From Viridibacterium curvum (GTDB taxonomy: Bacteria > Pseudomonadota > Gammaproteobacteria > Burkholderiales > Rhodocyclaceae), in NCBI RefSeq assembly GCF_039544165.1, contig NZ_BAABLD010000002.1:186001-250000 (forward strand): DNA of 64,000 bases, given 5' to 3'. This document shows, one piece after another, positions 58,531 through 64,000 of this stretch. Made by a program: the position numbers and the translations under genes. Positions within the stretch are counted from its first letter, which is position 1. Every line of letters begins with the position of its first letter. The notes beneath the pieces were generated by a model. The model ran no database searches and was not told the origin of the DNA. It worked only from the letters and a program-made list of their open reading frames with translations.

Positions 58531-59454
58531 ATGAATACATCGGCTACCCGCCCTGTCATTGCCCTGGTTGCGCCTTCGGCATTCCTGCCCGATATCGAGG
58601 CACTCGATATCGCGGTGGCGACGATGCAGGAGCAGGGCTGGACAGTGAAATACGATGAGGCGCAGCTGCTCGGCCGCTTTCAGCGCTTCACGGCGCCTGA
58701 TGCAGAGCGTCTTGCTGCGCTCTATGCGGCGGCTGAAGATCCGGAGGTCAATGTCGTGATGGCCTTGCGCGGGGGATACGGCCTCAGCCGGCTGCTCGGC
58801 GACATCGATTTTGCGCGTATCGCCGCCGGCAACAAGCTGTGGGTAGGGCACAGCGACTTTACTGTTTTCCAGCTGGGTCTGCTTAGGCACGCGGGCCATG
58901 CCAGCCTGGCCGGCCCGATGGCGGCGACGGATTTCGGTATCACGCAGCGCAGCTCTTTCACCCTGCAACATTTCCGCCGCTGGTTCGAGGCGCCGGACGA
59001 CACGATTCACGTGCCCCTGGACTGTGGCTGGCAGGGCGAGCTGCGGGGGCTGCTGTGGGGCGGCAATCTGACCATGCTGACGCATCTGGTTGGTTCACGG
59101 CATTTGCCACGGATCGATGGCGGCATCCTGTTCCTCGAAGATGCGGGAGAGCTACCGTTTCGTCTGGAGCGATTGCTTTACCAGCTGTGGCATGCAGACG
59201 TGCTGCAGACGCAGCAGGCTCTGGTGCTGGGGCAATTCTCGGAATACCGCTTGGGGCCGCGTGACAACGGTTATGACCTGCCGGACGTCATCGCGCATTG
59301 GCAGGACAAGCTGGGCATCCCTGTGCTCAGCGGCTTGCCGCACGGCCACGTGGCGGACAAACTAAGCCTGCCCGTGGGCGGGTTTGCACACATTCAGGCA
59401 GAAGCGACGGGCTACCGCATGCGCTATGCCTTCAAGGAAGAGGTTCTGACATGA
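58531..59454 (+). CDS. ldcA: L,D-carboxypeptidase (muramoyltetrapeptide carboxypeptidase, S66)
   Basis: 307 residues, no signal peptide. S66 serine peptidase that removes the terminal D-Ala from tetrapeptides during murein recycling in the cytoplasm. Catalytic blocks: VNVVMALRGGYGLSRLLGDI, LWVGHSDFTVFQLGLLRHAG (nucleophilic Ser in GHSDFT), LWGGNLTMLTHLVG (Glu-containing region follows at LFLEDAGELPFRLERLLYQL), and VLSGLPHGHVADKLSLPVGG (His). It overlaps the GNAT gene as ATGA. Confidence 0.94.
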   Translation: MNTSATRPVIALVAPSAFLPDIEALDIAVATMQEQGWTVKYDEAQLLGRFQRFTAPDAERLAALYAAAEDPEVNVVMALRGGYGLSRLLGDIDFARIAAGNKLWVGHSDFTVFQLGLLRHAGHASLAGPMAATDFGITQRSSFTLQHFRRWFEAPDDTIHVPLDCGWQGELRGLLWGGNLTMLTHLVGSRHLPRIDGGILFLEDAGELPFRLERLLYQLWHADVLQTQQALVLGQFSEYRLGPRDNGYDLPDVIAHWQDKLGIPVLSGLPHGHVADKLSLPVGGFAHIQAEATGYRMRYAFKEEVLT

Positions 59455-59873
59455 CGCGTCTCGAATTCGGTGATTGGGCTAGCTTCAGCGCGGAGGCCTA
59501 CGCGATCCGCCATACCGTATTTGTGCAGGAGCAGGGGGTTCCCGAGGAGCTGGAGCAGGACGAGTTCGATCCGCAGTCCCTGCACGCCCTGGTGCGTGAT
59601 GCTGACGGGAAGGCGATTGCGACGGGGCGCTTGTTGCCGGACGGACATATCGGTCGGCTGTCGGTGCTGGCAAGCTGGCGCGGCAAAGGCGTTGGCCGTC
59701 AGCTGATACTGGGCTTGCTGGCGCAGGCCTACAAGCGCGGCCATGGCTCCGTGGAGTTGAACGCCCAGTGCAGTGCGCAGGGCTTCTACGAGAGCATGGG
59801 TTTTGAAGTCGTAGGGCCGGTGTTCATGGAAGCCGGCATTCCGCATCAGGCGATGCGCAAGTCCCTGTCCTGA
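59451..59873 (+). CDS. GNAT-family N-acetyltransferase (ElaA-like)
   Basis: 140 residues from ATG at 59451. The GNAT fold begins IRHTVFVQEQGVPEELEQDE, with acetyl-CoA-binding IGRLSVLASWRGKGVGRQLI (R-G-K-G-V-G) and the C-terminal AQGFYESMGFEVVGPVFMEA with GIPHQAMRKSL. Substrate unknown. Translational coupling to ldcA could hint at cell-wall recycling, but this is only context. It ends seven bases before the convergent DUF4936 gene. Confidence 0.9.
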   Translation: MTRLEFGDWASFSAEAYAIRHTVFVQEQGVPEELEQDEFDPQSLHALVRDADGKAIATGRLLPDGHIGRLSVLASWRGKGVGRQLILGLLAQAYKRGHGSVELNAQCSAQGFYESMGFEVVGPVFMEAGIPHQAMRKSLS

Positions 59874-59880
59874 GCGTCTG

Positions 59881-60159
59881 CTAGAAGTCCTCGAAGCGCT
59901 CGACGACGCGTTTGGGGTCATCAAGCAAAACCGGCAGGCCGCAGACCAGTGTGTTCTGCTGGAGCGCGTCGCTGAACGCTTCTGCGTTGCCGACACCTTC
60001 GTACACTTCCATCCAGGTCGTTGCGTCGTCGACGCGACGCATCAGGCGTCCCGCTACGCCGGTCTGTGTCTGCATCAGTGAGAACAGACGCAGAACCGCA
60101 GCCTGCACCGCAGCGTTTTGCTGCGGCGCCACCCGGTAATAGACGTAGAACGCCGTCAC
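59881..60159 (-). CDS. DUF4936 family protein
   Basis: 92 residues from GTG at 60159 (MTAFYVYYRVAPQQNAAVQA). A short alpha/beta protein with FSLMQTQTGVAGRLMRRVDD and TWMEVYEGVGNAEAFSDALQ; this looks like the small betaproteobacterial DUF4936 family, which may adopt a dimeric ferredoxin-like fold. Function unknown. It lies 37 bases after ygfZ on the same strand, a conserved neighbour in the group, with a 12-bp tandem repeat in between. The frame remains open upstream into ygfZ, but that part is not family-like. Confidence 0.85.
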   Translation of the reverse strand: MTAFYVYYRVAPQQNAAVQAAVLRLFSLMQTQTGVAGRLMRRVDDATTWMEVYEGVGNAEAFSDALQQNTLVCGLPVLLDDPKRVVERFEDF

Positions 60160-60176
60160 GCAGTGGATCGTCCCGG

Positions 60177-60212
60177 TTGATCGCTCAGTTGATCGCCTAG
60201 TTGATCGTATAG
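60177..60212. repeat. Three tandem 12-bp repeats at the ygfZ stop codon
   Basis: Units TTGATCGCTCAG, TTGATCGCCTAG and TTGATCGTATAG. On the ygfZ strand they read as codons T-I-N-stop, A-I-N-stop, A-I-N-R, so the repeat is in phase with the gene and duplicates the end of the coding sequence with its stop. The last unit runs into the DUF4936 upstream region. Confidence 0.85.
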
Positions 60213-61228
60213 GGCAGGGCGCCGAGGCGCAGGGCTTGCCCCTGCAGGTTGCCAAGGTGCACGTCGCCGCTCTCGAAGGCCGAGATCTGCATCACCGCCA
60301 GTGCGTCGAAGCCACCGGCAGGGGCTGGTGAAACAGCCAGCAGCTTGCCGCAGGACTGTTCGCCGAACTCGGCCGAGAACAGGTCGGCGCCCGGCGCGGC
60401 TTCGCTGTCGAAACTCACGAGGTACATGCGCTTCTTGAGTTTGCCGAGGTATTGAGTGCGGGCAACGATTTCCTGGCCGGGGTAGCAGCCTTTCTTGAAG
60501 TCGATGCCACCGATCAGTTCGTAATTCACCATCTGCGCGACGAATTCATCCTGTGTCGCGGCGGTGATTTGGGGCACGCCGGACTGGATGTCCAGCCAGT
60601 GCCAGGCCGCTGTGCCGGCCGGCAGGGCGCCACCGGCCGAAAGCTTCTTCCACAACTCGGCAGCTTGCGCGACGGGAACCGCGATCACCATCCGGCTGGC
60701 GTCGATGCGCACCACCTGCACGCCGCCTTGCGAGACGCTCATCACTTCGGGCGGCAGCTTGAGGCCGGCGGCATCCAGCGCCTTGCCAGCGTTGGCACCG
60801 GCGAGACCGATCAGCGCCACATCGGGCGTGATGTCCGCCAGACGCAGCTTGCTGCGCAGCACGAACATCGACAGCTTCTTGTGGATGCCAGCGAGGATGT
60901 CGGCCGACAGTTGCAGCAGGTAACCGGTGTTGTCGCGCCAGATCGTGAAGCTCGCCAGCATGCGGCCCTTGGGCGAGTTGAAGCTGGAGTATTGCGCGCC
61001 GTGCAGCGGCAGCTTCTTGATGTCGTTGGAGAGCAGGTTATGCAGGAAGACGGCTGCGTCTTCGCCCTCGGCGCGCAGCAAGCCAGTGTGGGTGAGGGGG
61101 ACAATCACGGTGCCGTTGGCAGCACGTTGTACGGACTCTTGAACACTGCCGATCTGTACGTTGCAGGAGGGACCTTCCTCGAACCTGGCGCCAATGTCGT
61201 CAAGAAAAACCAGCCAGGGAGATTGCAT
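60197..61228 (-). CDS. ygfZ: Folate-binding protein YgfZ
   Basis: 343 residues from ATG at 61228 (MQSPWLVFLDDIGARFEEGP). GcvT-like fold with the YgfZ signature KKGCYPGQEIVARTQYLGKL including the redox Cys. FLHNLLSNDIKKLPLHGAQY and SSFNSPKGRMLASFTIWRDN are conserved. It binds tetrahydrofolate and helps maintain some iron-sulfur enzymes. The stop region is duplicated (60177-60212). It is divergent from mltG across 240 bases. Confidence 0.93.
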   Translation of the reverse strand: MQSPWLVFLDDIGARFEEGPSCNVQIGSVQESVQRAANGTVIVPLTHTGLLRAEGEDAAVFLHNLLSNDIKKLPLHGAQYSSFNSPKGRMLASFTIWRDNTGYLLQLSADILAGIHKKLSMFVLRSKLRLADITPDVALIGLAGANAGKALDAAGLKLPPEVMSVSQGGVQVVRIDASRMVIAVPVAQAAELWKKLSAGGALPAGTAAWHWLDIQSGVPQITAATQDEFVAQMVNYELIGGIDFKKGCYPGQEIVARTQYLGKLKKRMYLVSFDSEAAPGADLFSAEFGEQSCGKLLAVSPAPAGGFDALAVMQISAFESGDVHLGNLQGQALRLGALPYTIN

Positions 61229-61468
61229 GGTGTCGATCCTCAGTGAAGCGTAGTGATACGTGTGAAGCAAGGTGCTTGCCCGGTAACGGCAGGCGACTTC
61301 GCAGAGCCGGCCAGAACGGCGGCCGGGGCAGCCTTTCAGCTATTATAGATTGGCTGGCCGCGCGGCATTTCAAGGTGTTTAACGCGCGGGATTGCATCTC
61401 GTTGTCACGCGCGCAATTCGCAGCATTACTGAAGGCTTTGGCCTCCCCTGCCTGATTCCGGTTCCTGC

Positions 61469-62467
61469 ATGTTCCGTCTATTTTTCCGTTTGTTGCGCTG
61501 GAGTGTGTTGATTGTTGCACTCATGACAGGCGTGGCTGTCTGGTATGCGTTCCAGCCACTGCGACAGTCGGCGCCGGTGCTGGATGTGGAAGTGCCGCGT
61601 GGCGCATCCATGCGCGAAGTCGCTCGCCTCGTCGCCGAGCAGGGCATCGAGGTTCAGCCGCTGTATCTGGCCTGGCTGGCGCGCCTGAGCGGGCGGTCGC
61701 AAAAGATCCAGGCAGGCAGTTACCAGATTCAGGAAGGTGCGACGCCCTGGCAGCTGGTCGAGCTCTTGTCATCAGGTTCGACGACGTACGCGGATGTTGC
61801 CTTGATCGAAGGGCACAATTTCCGGCGCATGCGTTCGGTGCTCGATGCCAATCCGGATCTCAAGCATGACACGCTGGGCCGCAGCGACGCAGAGGTGATG
61901 GCGCAACTTGGGCTGAGTGGGCAAGACCCCGAAGGGCTGTTCTTCCCCGACACGTATTTCGTCTCGCGTGGTGTCAGCGACCTCGAAGTGCTGCGACGTG
62001 CACATGCGCAGATGAAGAAGGTGCTGGCAGCTGAATGGGAGCGACGCGCGCCCGGCCTGCCACTCAAGTCGTTACAGGAGGCGCTGATCCTGGCATCGGT
62101 CATCGAGAAGGAAACCGGAGTCGAGGCGGATCGCGACGAGATCGCTTCGGTCTTCATCAACCGGCTGCGTATCGGCATGCCCCTGCAGAGTGACCCGACC
62201 GTCATCTACGGCATGGGGGCGGCGTTCGATGGCAACCTGACTCGGCGTGATCTGCAGACCGATACGCCCCATAACACCTATACGCGTCGCGGCCTGCCGC
62301 CGACACCCATCGCCATGCCAGGCCGCGCCGCAATACATGCCGCCCTGCATCCGGCCAAGACGGATTTCCTCTACTTCGTGGCGCGCGGTGATGGCAGCAG
62401 CCACTTCTCGCGCTCGCTCGACGAACACAACCGCGCTGTGGCGCGTTATCAGAAAGGACGCGGTTGA
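61469..62467 (+). CDS. mltG: Endolytic peptidoglycan transglycosylase MltG
   Basis: 332 residues. One N-terminal membrane helix (about 8-28), a LysM-like domain (about 40-95, VPRGASMREVARLVAEQGIE) and the YceG catalytic domain with SVIEKETGVEADRDEIASVF (catalytic Glu), INRLRIGMPLQSDPTVIYGM and HNTYTRRGLPPTPIAMPGRA. It cuts growing glycan strands at the inner membrane and sets their length. The stop shares one base with the tmk start (TGATG). Confidence 0.96.
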   Translation: MFRLFFRLLRWSVLIVALMTGVAVWYAFQPLRQSAPVLDVEVPRGASMREVARLVAEQGIEVQPLYLAWLARLSGRSQKIQAGSYQIQEGATPWQLVELLSSGSTTYADVALIEGHNFRRMRSVLDANPDLKHDTLGRSDAEVMAQLGLSGQDPEGLFFPDTYFVSRGVSDLEVLRRAHAQMKKVLAAEWERRAPGLPLKSLQEALILASVIEKETGVEADRDEIASVFINRLRIGMPLQSDPTVIYGMGAAFDGNLTRRDLQTDTPHNTYTRRGLPPTPIAMPGRAAIHAALHPAKTDFLYFVARGDGSSHFSRSLDEHNRAVARYQKGRG

Positions 62468-63081
62468 TGCGCGGACGCTTCATCACGTTTGAAGGCATCG
62501 ACGGAGCTGGCAAGAGCACGCAGATCGCGGCGGTGGTTGCGACCTTGCGTGAGCGCGGGCTGACAGTGGTGCAGTCACGCGAACCCGGCGGCACGCCTTT
62601 GTCGGAAAAACTGCGCGAAATCGTGCTGCATGAACCCATGAATCTCGAGACCGAAGCGCTGCTGATGTTCGCTGCACGGAAAGAGCATCTGGCGCAGGTC
62701 ATCGAGCCGGCGTTGGCGCGTGGCGAGTGGGTGGTGTGCGACCGTTTCAGCGACGCCACCTTCGCCTATCAGGTTGGCGGCCGTGGTCTGGATGCCGCCA
62801 AGTTTGCGCAGCTGGAGCACTGGGTACATCCAGGTCTGCAGCCCGACCTGACCTTCCTGTTCGACGTGGCGCCTGCGGTAGCGGCGCAGCGGCTCGCGAC
62901 GGGACGTGCCGACACGGATCGCTTCGAGCGCGAGCAAACGGGCTTCTTCGAACAGGTGCGTGCGGCCTATCTGCGGCGCGCGGCAGCCTCCGGTGGGCGT
63001 TTGCAGGTCATCAATGCTGAGCGTCCGCTGAATACGGTGACGGCGGAAGTACTCGCTGTGCTGGCGGATCGTCTGCCATGA
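62467..63081 (+). CDS. tmk: Thymidylate kinase
   Basis: 204 residues from ATG at 62467. P-loop RFITFEGIDGAGKSTQIAAV, the DR motif WVVCDRFSDATFAYQVGGRG and the LID region RLATGRADTDRFEREQTGFF. It phosphorylates dTMP to dTDP. A TTG one codon upstream is possible. mltG-tmk-holB is the conserved order; it overlaps holB as ATGA. Confidence 0.97.
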   Translation: MRGRFITFEGIDGAGKSTQIAAVVATLRERGLTVVQSREPGGTPLSEKLREIVLHEPMNLETEALLMFAARKEHLAQVIEPALARGEWVVCDRFSDATFAYQVGGRGLDAAKFAQLEHWVHPGLQPDLTFLFDVAPAVAAQRLATGRADTDRFEREQTGFFEQVRAAYLRRAAASGGRLQVINAERPLNTVTAEVLAVLADRLP

Positions 63082-64000
63082 GTCAGCCGACGGATTTCCC
63101 CCCTTGGTTGCTGCCCCTCTGGCGCGCGACCATCGCGCAGGGCGCACGCCTGCCGCATGCCTTGCTGTTCGCTGGGGCGCCCGGCAGCGGCAAGCGCCTG
63201 TTCGCAGAGCAGCTTGCGCAAGCCTTGCTATGCCAGCGCCCGGATGCCGAGGGCTTTGCCTGCGGCCAGTGCGGATCCTGCAACTGGTTTGGCGCCGACA
63301 ACCACCCGGACATGCTGCGCCTGGTGCCTGCGGCGGACGAGGCAGGGGAGGACGAGGCTGAAGGCGAAGCCGACAGCGGCAAGAAGGAAAAAAGGAAGTC
63401 GCAGCAGATTGTCATCGACCAGGTGCGCGGCATGCAGGGCCTTCTGGAAATCAGCGGCCACCAGGGCGGGCGGCGAATCGTGTTGATCGACCCGGCCGAG
63501 GCCATGAACGTGGCAGCTGCCAATGCCCTGCTCAAGTCGCTTGAAGAACCGCCTATCGATGCCGTATTCCTGCTGGTGAGCCACGCCCCGCGCCGTTTGT
63601 TGCCGACCATCCGCAGCCGCTGCCAGGTGCGAGACTTCCCGGTGCCGGACGCCGGCGTGGCGACGCAATGGTTGAAAGAGCGCGGGGCTTCGGAGGCGGA
63701 CGCCGTGCTGGGATTTGCGAGTGGACTGCCGCTGGCGGCGCTCGACTATGTGAAAGGGCCGCTGGCCGAGGCGCGCAAGCGTTTTGCCAACGACATGCTG
63801 GGCTTGCCGAAGTCCGACCCGCTCAAGCTGGCCGCGTCGTGGGACAGTTGGCTCAAGGGCAAGGATGCCGAGAAGATCGGCCTCAACATGAGCCTGCTGG
63901 TGGGCTGGTTGCAGCGCTGGCTATCGGACGGTGCCCGGCTGGCGGTGGGCGGTCAGGCGCGTTTCTTCCGCGACTTCGCGCCGCAGCTGTCGGTGCAGGT
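63078..64000 (+). CDS. holB: DNA polymerase III subunit delta' (3' end outside window)
   Basis: 307 residues visible from ATG at 63078; the frame runs through the right edge with no stop. Clamp-loader AAA+ domain: PHALLFAGAPGSGKRLFAEQ (P-loop about 34-41), zinc-binding cysteines 52, 62, 65 and 68 (ACGQCGSCNWF), IDQVRGMQGLLEISGHQGGR, RIVLIDPAEAMNVAAANALL and LKSLEEPPIDAVFLLVSHAP with SRCQVRDF. An acidic then basic insert (about 86-108, EDEAEGEADSGKKEKRKSQ) between the zinc site and the next strand is longer than in E. coli. It forms the clamp loader with delta and tau/gamma. Confidence 0.93.
   Translation, partial: MSQPTDFPPWLLPLWRATIAQGARLPHALLFAGAPGSGKRLFAEQLAQALLCQRPDAEGFACGQCGSCNWFGADNHPDMLRLVPAADEAGEDEAEGEADSGKKEKRKSQQIVIDQVRGMQGLLEISGHQGGRRIVLIDPAEAMNVAAANALLKSLEEPPIDAVFLLVSHAPRRLLPTIRSRCQVRDFPVPDAGVATQWLKERGASEADAVLGFASGLPLAALDYVKGPLAEARKRFANDMLGLPKSDPLKLAASWDSWLKGKDAEKIGLNMSLLVGWLQRWLSDGARLAVGGQARFFRDFAPQLSVQ

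Noticed and set aside
61243..61455. 70-codon plus-strand reading frame between ygfZ and mltG, ending DCISLSRAQFAALLKALASP
   Set aside because: No ribosome-binding site, no recognisable family, and the first half is Arg/Gly-rich like chance frames in GC-rich DNA. The second half looks slightly protein-like, so a degraded gene cannot be excluded, but support is too weak to annotate.

Overview
The window is one gene-dense, GC-rich stretch of bacterial chromosome with 67 protein-coding genes. It has no rRNA, no recognisable tRNA, no insertion sequence, no prophage and no CRISPR array. The gene order and families point to a betaproteobacterium, most likely of the Rhodocyclales: rpsF-priB-rpsR-rplI-dnaB, rpsB-tsf-pyrH-frr-uppS-cdsA-dxr-rseP-bamA-skp-lpxD-fabZ-lpxA-lpxB-rnhB, di-iron Coq7 for ubiquinone, DUF4936 and DUF4124 proteins, and a PriB of betaproteobacterial type. 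It has an outer membrane with lipid A (lpxA/B/D/H, bamA), respires through complex I and c-type cytochromes, and stores polyphosphate. Genus assignment from sequence alone is an inference.

Layout. 1-4162: end of the complex I operon (nuoM cut by the window edge, nuoN), a NUDIX hydrolase and two small periplasmic cytochromes c. 4218-8394 (minus strand): lpxH, two tandem cyclophilins (cytoplasmic ppiB, exported ppiA-like), an L,D-transpeptidase and a TPR protein that appears to share the transpeptidase's C-terminal NTF2-like domain. 8637-11255: cysS, an orphan ParA-type ATPase starting at TTG, and an unrecognised 161-residue protein. 11326-16419: typA (minus) and the rpsF-dnaB replication/ribosome operon. 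16483-19358 (minus): a PF03640-type lipoprotein, a soluble lytic transglycosylase and proS. 19529-21832: rppH, coq7, an esterase and an orphan DUF4212 symporter small subunit. 21834-24857 (minus): a tandem HD-GYP protein and an exported polyserine-linked pectate lyase.

25193-33292: divergent ppk1/ppx with a PhoB-box-like site between them, followed by an MCE/Mla-like lipid ABC transporter (STAS-permease, ATPase, MCE protein, lipoprotein) and a TatD nuclease. 33281-36692 (minus): glnD and map. 36951-51920: a 15-kb plus-strand run that joins translation (rpsB, tsf, frr), UMP supply (pyrH), undecaprenyl and phospholipid precursors (uppS, cdsA, dxr), outer-membrane protein assembly (rseP, bamA, skp) and lipid A synthesis, ending with rnhB and a SpoU methyltransferase. 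51977-64000: a formate/nitrite transporter homologue, smpB, ratA/rnfH, a DUF4124 protein, guaB-guaA-tadA, ldcA, a GNAT enzyme, DUF4936, ygfZ, mltG, tmk and the start of holB, which is cut by the right edge.

Most of the window is conserved core. The accessory or less explained parts are the pectate lyase with its CRP-type upstream palindrome and a REP-like hairpin, the ParA pair, the DUF4212 orphan, the tandem HD-GYP protein and the LDT/TPR pair. No clearly new multi-gene system was found. The strongest small discoveries are regulatory: a PhoB box before ppk1, a CRP-like site before the pectate lyase, two near-consensus promoters, and a 12-bp tandem repeat that duplicates the ygfZ stop region.
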